DNA of 64,000 nucleotides from JAEUOS01 sp031423955 (GCA_031423955.1 JANPGJ010000412.1:1-64000); one strand, 5' to 3'. Counted from the first letter of the stretch, positions 1 to 8,722 are shown. Numbers and translations: made by a program. The notes: generated by a model from the sequence alone, not told the origin.

Positions 1-921
1 AACGTCAAGCGCATCAAGCCCGCCGCCTTCGCGCCCTACGACCTGGCGCAGGAGAACTACACCCGGCTGTTGTGGGCCTTCGAGGGCTTCACGTCTTACT
101 ACGACGACCTGTTTCTGGTGCGTTCGGGAGTGATTGACGAAACCGCCTACCTGGGCCTGTTGGCCAAGACGGCACAGGGCGTGCTGCGCGGCCGCGGGCG
201 ACTGAAGCAGTCGGTTGGCGATTCCAGCTTCGATGCCTGGACCAAGTATTACCGGCAGGACGAGAACGCGCCGAACGCCATCGTCAGCTATTACACCAAG
301 GGTGCGCTGGTGGCGCTCTGCCACGACCTCATGTTGAGCAGCGGCACCGGCGGTCGGCAGTCGCTTGACGATGTGATGCTTTACCTTTGGCGCAACTACG
401 GGGCCGCGTTTGATCGCACCGGAGCCGGTGTGCCCGAAGACGGCCTGCGCCAGGCGGCGCTCGCGGTGGCGCCTGCGCTTGGGTTGCGCCTGCGGCGCTT
501 TTTCGACACCGCTGTCGACGGCACCGGCGAACTGCCCCTCAAAAAGTTATTGCTCGAAGCTGGTATCGAGTTCAAGCTTGACGCCGGCGACAAGCCTGGC
601 CTGGGCGCACGCCTCGCCGCTGCCGCCGACGGCGTGAAGCTGACCCATGTGCTCGATGGCGGCGGCGCCCAGGAAGCCGGACTGTCGGCCGGTGATGTGC
701 TGATCGCCGTCGATGGAATGAAAGTCAGCAAGAATTCACTCGAAACCTTGCTGGAGCGGCGGCGTGCCGGCAACACGGTCAACGTTCATGCCTTCCGGCG
801 TGACGAACTGATTGAACGTGAGGTGCGCTTGGGCCGCGCCGAGGTGGTGGTCGAACTCAAGCCCGAAGCGCGGGTCGGCGGTGCCGCGGCACGGCTGCGA
901 CGGGCCTGGCTACACACCTGA
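1..921 (+). CDS. M61-family metallopeptidase with C-terminal PDZ domain (3' part)
   Basis: The frame is open from base 1, so the start codon and the zinc-binding HEXXH region lie outside the window. The visible part begins with the stretch LLWAFEGFTSYYDDL, which follows the active site in M61 (glycyl aminopeptidase-like) peptidases. It ends in a PDZ domain over about the last 95 residues, with the typical AGLSAGDVLIAVDG core. M61 enzymes remove N-terminal residues and often carry such a PDZ tail. The gene converges on trpC. The family call is firm; the cellular substrate is unknown. Confidence 0.85.
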   Translation, partial: NVKRIKPAAFAPYDLAQENYTRLLWAFEGFTSYYDDLFLVRSGVIDETAYLGLLAKTAQGVLRGRGRLKQSVGDSSFDAWTKYYRQDENAPNAIVSYYTKGALVALCHDLMLSSGTGGRQSLDDVMLYLWRNYGAAFDRTGAGVPEDGLRQAALAVAPALGLRLRRFFDTAVDGTGELPLKKLLLEAGIEFKLDAGDKPGLGARLAAAADGVKLTHVLDGGGAQEAGLSAGDVLIAVDGMKVSKNSLETLLERRRAGNTVNVHAFRRDELIEREVRLGRAEVVVELKPEARVGGAAARLRRAWLHT

Positions 922-1130
922 GGACGGCAAACGAGGCGGCCCGGCCTGCATGCCGCAGTTTCGGCCCGTGCATCCGGAGTCCAGATCTCGAATCGCCGTG
1001 CGATCGGCGTGCCAAGCGCGGAAAGCAACGCCATCACGTAATTCTGGCCCGGCGCATACAACGAAGGCAGGCCAAGGCCCTTGCTCAAGCCGACCCGTCG
1101 TGCATCATCACCGGGCGGCGCAAGGTGCCG

Positions 1131-1152
1131 GATGCCCGCATTCGCGGGCATC
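1131..1152. repeat. REP-like palindrome
   Basis: GATGCCCGC and GCGGGCATC are perfect 9-base arms around a 4-base loop, in the gap between the convergent M61 gene and trpC. This motif is a familiar dispersed intergenic repeat in proteobacterial genomes. It has no T-tract, so it is not an obvious intrinsic terminator. I found no second clear copy in the window. Confidence 0.6.
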
Positions 1153-1191
1153 ACAGGTTTCATGGTCCGGCGGCGCAGAGCGCGGGCAAAA

Positions 1192-1980
1192 CTAGGCAAA
1201 CAGCCTTCGCAGTTCCGCCCCGGGACTGGGCGAGCGCATGAATGCCTCACCCACCAGAAACGCGTTGACCGCATGCGAACGCATCAGGCGCACATCGTCG
1301 ACCCCGAGAATGCCGGATTCGGTGATCACAAGCCTGCCTGGCGGAATGCGCGGCAACAGGTCGAGTGTGTTCGAGAGGCTGGTTTCGAAGGTGCGAAGGT
1401 TGCGGTTGTTGATTCCCAACAGCGGGGTCTTGAGACCGAGCGCGACCGCCAGTTCGGCGGCATCATGCACTTCGACCAGCACCGCCATGCCGAGCGCCAT
1501 CGCGCACGCCTCCAGCGCCACCAACTGCGCCGGATCCAGTGCCGCGACAATCAGGAGGATGCAGTCGGCGCCGGCCGCGCGCGCCTCGTGCACCTGATAC
1601 TCGTCGATCATGAAGTCCTTGCGCAGGCACGGCAAATCACAGGCGGCGCGCGCCTCGACCAGGTATTCCAGCGAACCCTGGAAGTATTCGGCATCGGTCA
1701 ACACCGACAGGCAGGCCGCGCCATGGGCCGCATAGTCGCGCGCGATGTCGGCCGGCACGAAATGCTCGCGCAGCACGCCGCGCGAGGGGCTGGCCTTTTT
1801 CACTTCCGCAATCACGGCCGCGTCGCCGGCGGCGATCCTGGCACGCAAGGCGGCGGCGAAATCACGCGGTGCCGGCGCCGCGCGCGCCCGCGCCCGGATG
1901 GTGGCATCGTCGACGCTGCTGCGCGCGGCGCTGACCTCGCGCCGCTTGGTGGCGAGGATTTTCTGCAGGATGTCGGACAT
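1192..1980 (-). CDS. trpC: Indole-3-glycerol phosphate synthase
   Basis: This enzyme closes the indole ring of carboxyphenylamino-deoxyribulose phosphate, the fourth step of tryptophan synthesis. The 262-residue product is the normal length of a single-function TrpC (TIM barrel). It shows AEVKKASPSRG near residue 58, RKDF near 119 and an ESGI strand near 221. The start is the ATG at 1980, where the product begins MSDILQKIL; an in-frame extension upstream overlaps trpD and is rejected. It lies 13 bases after trpD and must share its transcript. There is no PRAI (TrpF) fusion. Confidence 0.97.
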   Translation of the reverse strand: MSDILQKILATKRREVSAARSSVDDATIRARARAAPAPRDFAAALRARIAAGDAAVIAEVKKASPSRGVLREHFVPADIARDYAAHGAACLSVLTDAEYFQGSLEYLVEARAACDLPCLRKDFMIDEYQVHEARAAGADCILLIVAALDPAQLVALEACAMALGMAVLVEVHDAAELAVALGLKTPLLGINNRNLRTFETSLSNTLDLLPRIPPGRLVITESGILGVDDVRLMRSHAVNAFLVGEAFMRSPSPGAELRRLFA

Positions 1981-1993
1981 AAAAGGTGGCCGG

Positions 1994-3028
1994 TCAGGCG
2001 GCGAACTTCCGGGTGAATTGCACGAAGTCATCGAGCTTCTTGCGCGCCGCGCCGCTGGCGATGATGTCACGCGCCAGCCGGATGCCGTCGGCAATCGAGT
2101 TCGTCACGTTGGCGGCGTAGAGCGCGGTGCCGGCGTTGAGAATCACGATCTCGCGCGCCGTCCCTTCGCGATTTTCCAGCGCTTCCAGCAGCATCGCCTT
2201 CGATTCGGCGGCGTCATTGACCTTGAGCCCGCGATTGGACATCATCGACAGACCGAAGTCTTCGGGATGAATCTCGTATTCGGTCACCTCGCCGTTCTTG
2301 AGTTCACCGACCAGGGTGGCGGCGCCGAGCGACACCTCGTCGATGCCGTCCTTGCCATAGACGATCAAGGCATGGGTGGCGCCCAGACGCTGCAGCACAC
2401 GCGCCTGGATGCCGACCAGGTCGGAGTGGAACACGCCCATCAGGATATTCGGCGCGCCGGCCGGGTTGGTCAGCGGCCCGAGGATGTTGAAGATGGTGCG
2501 CACACCGAGTTCGCGGCGCACCGGCGCGACATTCTTCATCGCCGGATGGTGGCTGGGGGCGAACATGAAGCCGATGCCGGTGGCGGCGATGCTGTCGGCG
2601 ATCTGCTGCGGGTTGAGCATGATGTTGACGCCTAGCGCTTCGAGCACGTCAGCGCTCCCCGATTTTGACGACACGCCGCGATTGCCATGCTTGGCGACCT
2701 TGGCGCCGGCGGCGGCGGCGACAAACATCGAGGCGGTGGAGATGTTGAAGGTATGCGAACCGTCGCCGCCGGTGCCGACGATGTCGACGAAATGCGGGCT
2801 ATCCGGCACATGCACCTTGCTGGCGAATTCGCGCATCACCTGCGCGGCCGCGGCGATCTCGCCGATGGTTTCCTTCTTCACCCGCATGCCGGTGATGATC
2901 GCCGCCGACATCACCGGCGAGATCTCGCCTTTCATCAGCATGCGCATCAGCGCCAGCATTTCGTCGTGGAAAATCTCGCGGTGTTCGATGGTGCGTTGCA
3001 GGGCTTCCTGCGGTGTGATGGCGGGCAC
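1994..3028 (-). CDS. trpD: Anthranilate phosphoribosyltransferase
   Basis: This enzyme transfers phosphoribose from PRPP to anthranilate. The 344 residues match the usual TrpD length. The PRPP-binding glycine loop GTGGDGSHTFN is at residues 85-95 and the KHGNRGVSSKSGSADVLE block is at 113-130. The start is GTG at 3028, supported by an AGGAGA ribosome site six bases upstream. The gene is separated from trpEG by about 5 kb that includes a gene on the opposite strand, so trpDC needs its own promoter in the 340-base gap upstream. I see no Trp-rich leader there. Confidence 0.97.
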   Translation of the reverse strand: MPAITPQEALQRTIEHREIFHDEMLALMRMLMKGEISPVMSAAIITGMRVKKETIGEIAAAAQVMREFASKVHVPDSPHFVDIVGTGGDGSHTFNISTASMFVAAAAGAKVAKHGNRGVSSKSGSADVLEALGVNIMLNPQQIADSIAATGIGFMFAPSHHPAMKNVAPVRRELGVRTIFNILGPLTNPAGAPNILMGVFHSDLVGIQARVLQRLGATHALIVYGKDGIDEVSLGAATLVGELKNGEVTEYEIHPEDFGLSMMSNRGLKVNDAAESKAMLLEALENREGTAREIVILNAGTALYAANVTNSIADGIRLARDIIASGAARKKLDDFVQFTRKFAA

Positions 3029-3368
3029 GTCGTCTCCTGGTAGGTCGGCTGGCTGTCACGCGATGTCCGTCGAGCGTACACGGCCTGCGGGCGGGGGAAT
3101 CGTTCAGCCGCTTGCACTCGGTGTCGAACGCCCCCTCTGCCGCCGTTTTGATCGCCGCACAAGGCGATTCGACAGCGGGCCGGGTCGCATGATAGCCACT
3201 CATTCTACAGCCCGGTCATCCACCGACGCTGGATCCAGGCAGCGCTTGGGCCAGCCCGCCCCGCACGTGCCGTGTGTGAATTTCACACATCGGCACCGGC
3301 AACCCTGCACAGCGTCCGGCTTGCCGCATGCGCAGACTGATCGCACCGATTACCCGGAGCGAACCATC
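3029..3368. other. 340-base divergent intergenic region, trpD / AEC transporter
   Basis: This gap must hold the promoter of trpDC (leftward) and of the transporter (rightward). It contains a long near-perfect palindrome at 3267-3296. I could not pick out a convincing -35/-10 pair or a Trp-rich leader frame. Confidence 0.5.
3267..3296. promoter_or_regulatory. Long inverted repeat, candidate operator or hairpin
   Basis: The core TGTGTGAATTTCACACA has perfect 8-base arms around one T. It is flanked by GTGCCG on the left and CGGCAC on the right, with a single extra T, giving 14 paired bases per arm. It ends 72 bases before the transporter ATG. The half-sites contain TGTGA and TCACA as in Crp sites, but only 3 bases separate them instead of the usual 6, so a Crp role is only a guess. 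A Crp/Fnr-family regulator is encoded 4 kb away. Confidence 0.5.
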
Positions 3369-4271
3369 ATGGAAAACCTGTATCTGCTTGCCTTCTGCTT
3401 TCTGCTCGGCTGTGGTCTGCGCGCTTCGGGCCGCCTGCCGGACAACGCGCCTGCGACCCTCAACGCCTTCATCATCCACGTGTCGCTGCCCGCACTCACC
3501 CTGCATCACGTCCACGCCATGCGCCTGGATAGCGCACTACTGTGGCCGACCCTGATGCCATGGATCGTTTTCGCTCTTGGCGCGGCCTTCTTCTGGTGTA
3601 TCGGGCGCGCCTTCAGGCTGCCACGCGCTACCTGCGGCGGACTCATGCTGTATGGGTCGCTGGGCAACACGTCGTTCGTCGGCCTGCCGATGATCGAAGC
3701 CTTCTACGGCACCGCTTATCTCGCCACCGGGCTCCTGATTGATCAGCTTGGGTCCTACCTTGTGCTTTCCACCGTCGGTATTTTGGTCGCCGGCCTGTAT
3801 TCCAGCGGGCCAGCGGGGTTCAACCTGCGCGGCGCCTGCCTGCGCTGCCTGCGCTTCCCGCCCCTGGTCGCGATAGTCACCGCGATTGCATTGATGCCGA
3901 TCGCATACCCGCCTGCAGTCGATACGCTGTTGCTCCGGCTTGGCGCAACACTTGCACCACTGGCGCTGATCTCGGTCGGTTTCCAGTTGCGCCTGCGGCA
4001 GCTTGAGGGTCAATGGTTGCCACTCGGTGCCGGATTGGGCTTCAAGCTGTTGCTGGCGCCGCTGGCGGTCTGGCTGCTATACGGCGGCGTTTTCGGGCGC
4101 TCCGGCCCCGAGTTCCAGGTGACGATATTCGAGGCGGCGATGGCGCCGATGATCGGGGCGTCGATCGTGGCCATGGAGCACAAGCTCAATGCGCCGCTGG
4201 CCACCTTGATGATCGGCATCGGCATTCCGCTGTCGTTTCTCACCCTCCCGATGTGGCACGCCTTTCTTTGA
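3369..4271 (+). CDS. AEC-family (auxin efflux carrier) transporter
   Basis: The 300-residue protein is hydrophobic throughout, with about eight to ten membrane segments in the two-half arrangement of the AEC family. An early LPALTLHH segment is followed by a GNTSFVGLPMIEAFYG motif near residue 100, which is typical of bacterial members. Bacterial AEC proteins export or exchange small organic acids such as malate or malonate; the substrate here is unknown. The start is the ATG at 3369, just before the first membrane helix. The gene is single, on the strand opposite to its neighbours, and interrupts the tryptophan genes. Confidence 0.88.
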   Translation: MENLYLLAFCFLLGCGLRASGRLPDNAPATLNAFIIHVSLPALTLHHVHAMRLDSALLWPTLMPWIVFALGAAFFWCIGRAFRLPRATCGGLMLYGSLGNTSFVGLPMIEAFYGTAYLATGLLIDQLGSYLVLSTVGILVAGLYSSGPAGFNLRGACLRCLRFPPLVAIVTAIALMPIAYPPAVDTLLLRLGATLAPLALISVGFQLRLRQLEGQWLPLGAGLGFKLLLAPLAVWLLYGGVFGRSGPEFQVTIFEAAMAPMIGASIVAMEHKLNAPLATLMIGIGIPLSFLTLPMWHAFL

Positions 4272-4386
4272 CTGCCGACCGCGGCGCGGCAACCGACTTG
4301 GGTCGAGCGGCCGGCCGCGCACGGCGCAGGCCCGGGGCCGCGCCGAAGTCCCAATGTGATCACAGCGACGCCCGGCGCGCGCTGGT

Positions 4387-5613
4387 TCAACGCGCCGGCT
4401 TGGCCGGCGCATCGGGGGTGGGTAATCCTGCCCGCCTTGCGCCGTGCGCGGCATATGCCGACACGCCGCGAAAGATGTAGTCGAAACTGTTGCCATGGCG
4501 CATCGCATCGAACAGGGTCCGCGTCTCGATGGCCAGCCGCTCCGCAGCCCGAATGCCGAGTTCGAGATCCGCATGTGGCGTATTCGAATTGCGTCCGTGC
4601 CCGGGAAACATTTCATCGATCCGCAGGCTGGCCAGGCGGCGCAGCGAGGCCACGTAATCGCTGTTGTTGCCGGAAGCAAAGATGCCGCCCAGGGTGCCGC
4701 CGGCGAACAAGGTGTCGGCGGTAAACAGCAATTTCTGTTCCGGCTCGTAGTAGCAGACCGCGCCCGACACATGACCTGGTGTACAGATGGTACGCAGTGC
4801 GCAGCCGCCCAGATCGATGGTCGTATCTTCCTGGACGTGCAGATCGACGTGAAACTGCGCCGGCGTGAGCCCGAACAGGTCACTCATGATCACGAAATCG
4901 TCCTGTGATTCGATCTTGTTGGCCGCACGGGCGTGGCTGGCGACCAGCGTACGGCTCGGAAAGTATGGCACGCTGCCGATATGGTCCATGTGCTCGTGCG
5001 TCAACAACACCATGTCGATGTCACCCGGTTCGAGCCCCAGTGCGCCCAGATGTCGCTCCAGATACGGGTAGTCGAACGGCAGGCCGGCGTCTATCAGCAC
5101 ATTGCGCCGGGTGCCGCGCAGCAAATAAACCTTGCAGCCGCCGCCACCGACTTCCCCCGACAGGTGATAGACGTTGTCCCGCAGCTTGTGCCACCCGGAA
5201 GGGTGTCGCGCAACGCCTGCCGCAATGTCCTGGCTGGCGGCAGCATCGTCGGCCAGGCGCGCGGCGCCACGCAGCTTTTGCGAAAGCAATTGCATCATCA
5301 TCACGGCAAACGCCGGTTGCTGGCCGGCCAGATACACGAAGTGGGCCTGATCGATGGCCAGCAGTTCGGTGTTTTCCAGCGCGATCGCATCCGCCGTGCG
5401 CGGCACCTCCTCGATCAGCGCGATCTCGCCGAATACTTCACCCGGCCCCACGCAGCGCAGGACTTCAACGGTTCCGCCGGCCGCGGGCTGTCGCAACTCG
5501 ACCCTGCCGTGCCGCACCACGTACATGTGCCGGCCCGCATCACCGGCCCTGAACAGGAACTCGCCGGCGCCGATCTTCCACGCCAGTCGGGTTTCAAACG
5601 CGTCGGTCTCCAT
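4387..5613 (-). CDS. Cyclic-nucleotide-binding domain fused to metallo-beta-lactamase-fold hydrolase
   Basis: Residues 10-120 form a Crp-like effector domain that includes FGEIALIEEVPRTADA, the phosphate-binding cassette with conserved Gly-Glu and Arg. Residues 150-395 form a metallo-beta-lactamase fold with a complete metal set: the HEHMDH motif at 206-211, H281 in CTPGHVSG, D300 in FTADTLF and H339 in FPGHG. The fusion suggests a hydrolase gated by a cyclic nucleotide or similar ligand. There is no DNA-binding helix-turn-helix and no signal peptide, so it should be cytoplasmic. The substrate is unknown. It is transcribed leftward, behind the two small genes upstream. Confidence 0.88.
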   Translation of the reverse strand: METDAFETRLAWKIGAGEFLFRAGDAGRHMYVVRHGRVELRQPAAGGTVEVLRCVGPGEVFGEIALIEEVPRTADAIALENTELLAIDQAHFVYLAGQQPAFAVMMMQLLSQKLRGAARLADDAAASQDIAAGVARHPSGWHKLRDNVYHLSGEVGGGGCKVYLLRGTRRNVLIDAGLPFDYPYLERHLGALGLEPGDIDMVLLTHEHMDHIGSVPYFPSRTLVASHARAANKIESQDDFVIMSDLFGLTPAQFHVDLHVQEDTTIDLGGCALRTICTPGHVSGAVCYYEPEQKLLFTADTLFAGGTLGGIFASGNNSDYVASLRRLASLRIDEMFPGHGRNSNTPHADLELGIRAAERLAIETRTLFDAMRHGNSFDYIFRGVSAYAAHGARRAGLPTPDAPAKPAR

Positions 5614-5787
5614 TTGCGTCGCCCTCCCCGCGCTCGGTCTATGACCAGCCGCACCAAGGCAGCCGGCGAGCGAGACTGATCGTCAGCATATCCGATTCCA
5701 GGGCGCAACCGGCGACACGAAAGGCACCACCGCCGCGTCGGCGAGAAGCGCGACCTGCCTGCGCAGTACGACCTCGCGCAAGCAGTC

Positions 5788-6210
5788 TCACTGACCTGTC
5801 ATCCGCTGCTGCGCGCACTGTGCGACCGCAGCGGAGCGAACCGCCTGCGGCGCCGCCGGGCGGCGCGACATGCAGTCGACGTAGCGTGCCACCTCACGAC
5901 CGCGCCGCCCGGCTTCCGCCAGCCAGAATGCGGCCTCCTGCGGATCGCGCCGAACTCCGGGGCCATAGATCTCCGGGCCAAGCAGGTACATCAGGCCGAC
6001 AATTTCCTGGGCCTGCGCATGATCGCGAATCGCCGCCCAGAAGAAGTTGCCAAAGGCTTCGGCGAAGCGACCCTGGTCATATTGCGAATGTGCCACGTCC
6101 CACGCTTCTTCGACCGTGGCGACGCGCGTATCGTCGGCACGCGCCGGGAGCGCAGCTACGCCGGCGACGACATGGAAGATGCACAAAAGTTGCGGAACAA
6201 GTCTTTTCAT
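5788..6210 (-). CDS. Small exported Sel1/TPR-like protein
   Basis: The 140-residue product starts with a signal peptide (MKRLVPQLLCIFHVV, cleaved after ALPARA). About one and a half Sel1-type helical repeats follow: YDQGRFAEAFGNFFWAA, then a second with the typical GVRRDPQEAAFWLAEAG. Sel1 repeats usually bind other proteins. The ATG at 6210 is chosen because it begins the signal peptide. It lies between the hypothetical membrane protein and the cNMP/MBL protein on the same strand. A periplasmic location is inferred. Confidence 0.75.
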   Translation of the reverse strand: MKRLVPQLLCIFHVVAGVAALPARADDTRVATVEEAWDVAHSQYDQGRFAEAFGNFFWAAIRDHAQAQEIVGLMYLLGPEIYGPGVRRDPQEAAFWLAEAGRRGREVARYVDCMSRRPAAPQAVRSAAVAQCAQQRMTGQ

Positions 6211-6275
6211 GGTGACACTCCATCGAAGGTAGACAGTAAAGGGCTGGAATGGGAAGCCGGAAGCGGCCCGCGGTG

Positions 6276-6332
6276 CCGACCCGGCGGTGCGCCGGACACA
6301 ATGGCTGCCCGGGCACACCGCCGCCGGGTCGG
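6276..6332. repeat. GC-rich inverted repeat
   Basis: CCGACCCGGCGGTG at 6276-6289 is answered by CACCGCCGCCGGGTCGG at 6316-6332, with a 3-base bulge and a loop of about 26 bases. It sits immediately downstream of the stop of the minus-strand gene that ends at 6334, so it may help end that transcript or block exonucleases. No T-tract follows. Confidence 0.5.
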
Positions 6333-6333
6333 G

Positions 6334-6765
6334 TCAGTGCCCGCCGCCGTCGCTGTGGACATCCCGTTGCGGGCTGTCCGGCGCTTCCGCCATGGCCGAA
6401 GACGACGGGATCAACATCGCCGGCCTGCCCTGTTCTTCGGGACTGGATGCGGGGGCCCGCGGCGTTGCTGCGGCCCCGGCGTTGGCGCCCGGGCGAGGCG
6501 CGGAAACGTCCGCGGCAGTCGGCCGATGACCAGCCAGGGAAAATGCCAGAATCGCGCCGATAGCCATGGCCGCAAGCAAACGGCCGGCTTCAAATGCGAC
6601 GCGCCACTCGAAACCATAGGCTTCGACTTCGCGCCGCATGCGTGCGCGGCGCGCGTCGGATCCGCTGGCACGCGGGCCAATGCGTGCCGATGTGTCAAGG
6701 GACACAGCTCGCGAATCTTCATCACGCGTCGAGCCGTGGGTGGTGGTGAGGATGGTGTTTGGCAT
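6334..6765 (-). CDS. Hypothetical single-pass membrane protein
   Basis: The 143-residue protein resembles no family I recognise. A polar N-terminus (residues 1-45) is followed by one hydrophobic segment (LLAAMAIGAILAFSLAG, roughly 65-80) and a long tail rich in Ala, Pro and Ser. The start at 6765 has a good AAAGGA ribosome site. The topology suggests an anchored protein with a disordered domain on one side. It lies behind the Crp/Fnr gene, on the same strand, after about 490 non-coding bases that hold a TGTGA-N5-TCAC element. Confidence 0.6.
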   Translation of the reverse strand: MPNTILTTTHGSTRDEDSRAVSLDTSARIGPRASGSDARRARMRREVEAYGFEWRVAFEAGRLLAAMAIGAILAFSLAGHRPTAADVSAPRPGANAGAAATPRAPASSPEEQGRPAMLIPSSSAMAEAPDSPQRDVHSDGGGH

Positions 6766-7259
6766 GATCGGTTCCTTTCGTCTGGGCTTCGGTCGTGATC
6801 CCCGGCGCAAACAGTTGGCGTCCGGGTTGTGACCACTGTATTGGGCGAGGCACAGCCGAAATAGGAACTGGTTGACGCGCCGATGTGACAAATTCACGAC
6901 GCCCGCTCCGCAGGCCTGCCCGACTCCTTCGGCACCTCGCTGCGAAGCAGTGACCTGGCGCACGGCGCTGGCATTGCGCGGGCGCGCGACGCATGCGCTC
7001 ATCGGAGTTCTCGCCGTTTTCAGCGCCTGCCCTACTGGCAGCACGCTGGGGTTGCCGCAGGTACATGGGCCCCGTGCCTGGGAGGCACCCCGCAGCGGCA
7101 GCGACAAGGCGGATTGGAAAAGCGGTCGAGGGTGCGCGGTGTGTCCCGTCGTTTAGCCGGGATCGGTGCGATCAAATCGTGGTGCCGCCGGGCAACACGA
7201 CATCGCAACGAACTTGCGCCAGGCAGGCGCGCCGTTCGAGCGACGCGCGAATTCTCGTA
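6766..7259. other. 494-base region without a gene
   Basis: No convincing reading frame is seen on either strand. It contains a TGTGA-CAAAT-TCACG dyad at 6884-6898, possibly a Crp/Fnr-type site for the gene that starts at 6765, and a small GTGCCT/AGGCAC hairpin near 7074-7088. Confidence 0.4.
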
Positions 7260-7919
7260 CTACCAGCGCGCCGGCAATCCGCGGTGCAGAAATATGTGGC
7301 GACCCTCGATCGAGATATAGCCGCCGGCAACCAGATCCTTGAACAGGCGGCTGATCATCTCACGCGAGCATCCGACCCTGTGCGCAATGTCCTGCTGGGT
7401 AAGAGGCTGCGAAATCATCAACTGTCCGTCCCTTTCCTCAGCCAGGTCGAGCAGAAGGCGCGCGACGCGACCATACACATCGAGCAGGGCGAGACTGCGA
7501 ATGCTCTCGGTCGCGGTCCGCGCGCGGCGAATCAGATGGCGCACCAGTTGCAGCGCCGCATCCGGATCATGCTGGAGAAACTCGCGAAACCGCGATTGCG
7601 GTACCACCGCCAGGCTGCACGGCTCGAGCGTCATCGCCGACGCCGAGCGCGGCAGGTCGTCAAACGCCATTTCGCCGACGAAACTGCCAGGGCCGTGTAC
7701 GTCGACGATGACTTCCTTGCCGTGCTCGTCGTTGAGAAAAACCTTGACGTGACCGGACAGAATCACGTAGAGCGAGTCCGAAAGATCGCCTTCGGTGATG
7801 ATGACCGCGTTTTTCGGGTAGTTGCGCACAATCCCATGCGCAGCCAACGCCCGCGCGATTTCCGCCGTCGGCGCCGTCGCGTCGGCGCCACCCCCGGTCT
7901 TGTTGTCGTCGCCTTTCAC
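7260..7919 (-). CDS. Crp/Fnr-family transcription regulator
   Basis: This is a two-domain regulator. An N-terminal ligand-binding beta roll includes VGEMAFDDLPRSASAM, which keeps the Gly-Glu and Arg-Ser pairs that hold cyclic nucleotide phosphate in Crp. A dimer helix follows, then a C-terminal winged helix with QQDIAHRVGCSREMISRLFKDL. No Fnr-type N-terminal cysteine cluster is present. I chose the GTG at 7919, which gives 219 residues, the usual family length. An ATG at 8039 would add 40 residues of unlikely composition and also lacks a clear ribosome site. Targets could include the dyads at 3267 and 6884, which is inference only. Confidence 0.87.
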   Translation of the reverse strand: MKGDDNKTGGGADATAPTAEIARALAAHGIVRNYPKNAVIITEGDLSDSLYVILSGHVKVFLNDEHGKEVIVDVHGPGSFVGEMAFDDLPRSASAMTLEPCSLAVVPQSRFREFLQHDPDAALQLVRHLIRRARTATESIRSLALLDVYGRVARLLLDLAEERDGQLMISQPLTQQDIAHRVGCSREMISRLFKDLVAGGYISIEGRHIFLHRGLPARW

Positions 7920-8158
7920 AAACGTCCCGCAAACACAGCCGCGCCAGTGCTCAAAAAGGCGACCGAAGGGACCAAGTGCTTTCGGGAAAGCGGGAGAAGC
8001 ATGAACGGAACCGTGGAGACCAGAAACGGTGCGCGACATTGCCAACTGCCAACAACAAACAGCGCAGCAACTGAATGCGAGCACTTTACAACTTTGCCGG
8101 CGGAAGCACCATCCCCGCGATTTTCCGGATGGCAAGCCTGCGCCGGCCCGGGTTGTCG

Positions 8159-8722
8159 CTAACGCTTCAGGAAGTTGTCGAGCATCCGATGGCCGTGTTC
8201 GGTCAGGATCGATTCGGGATGGAACTGCACGCCCTCGATATCGAATCCGGTATGCCGCACACCCATGATCTCGCCGTCGTCGGTCCAGGCGGTGACTTCA
8301 AGCTCTACCGGCAGCGAGTCGCGCGCGACCGCCAGCGAGTGATAGCGGGTCGCCGTGAATGGCGACGGCAGGCCGGCGAACACGCCGCGGTCGAGATGCG
8401 TGATTGGCGAGGTCTTGCCGTGCATCAACTCCCTGGCATGCACCACCTTGCCGCCGAACGCCTGGCCGATCGCCTGGTGCCCGAGGCACACACCGAGAAT
8501 CGGCACCTTGCCGGCGAACGTGCGAATGACTTCCAGCGACACCCCGGCCTCGGTTGGCGAGCAGGGGCCGGGCGAGATCACGATCTTCTGCGGCTTGAGG
8601 GCGGCAATCGCCGCCACGCTCATCTCGTCATTCAGCACCACCCGCATGTCGGCGCCCAGTTCGCCGAAATACTGCACCAGGTTGTAAGTGAAGGAATCGT
8701 AGTTGTCGATCATCAGGATCAT
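8159..8722 (-). CDS. trpG: Anthranilate synthase component II (glutamine amidotransferase)
   Basis: This subunit releases ammonia from glutamine for TrpE. The 187 residues form a class I amidotransferase with the nucleophile C79 in GVCLGHQ and H168/E170 in GVQFHPES completing the triad. The opening IDNYDSFTYNLVQ is typical of TrpG/PabA. It starts nine bases after the trpE stop, so the two are cotranscribed and probably translated in step. It may also serve as PabA in folate synthesis, as in many bacteria with one copy. Confidence 0.97.
   Translation of the reverse strand: MILMIDNYDSFTYNLVQYFGELGADMRVVLNDEMSVAAIAALKPQKIVISPGPCSPTEAGVSLEVIRTFAGKVPILGVCLGHQAIGQAFGGKVVHARELMHGKTSPITHLDRGVFAGLPSPFTATRYHSLAVARDSLPVELEVTAWTDDGEIMGVRHTGFDIEGVQFHPESILTEHGHRMLDNFLKR

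Noticed and set aside
786..1274. Minus-strand open frame with a MPANAGI segment across the M61/trpC junction
   Set aside because: MPANAGI is a translation of the REP-like palindrome. The frame overlaps both real genes and has no family match I recognise.
2799..3203. Possible second trp leader peptide upstream of trpD
   Set aside because: The only fitting minus-strand frame here contains no Trp codon near its start, and it runs into trpD in another frame.
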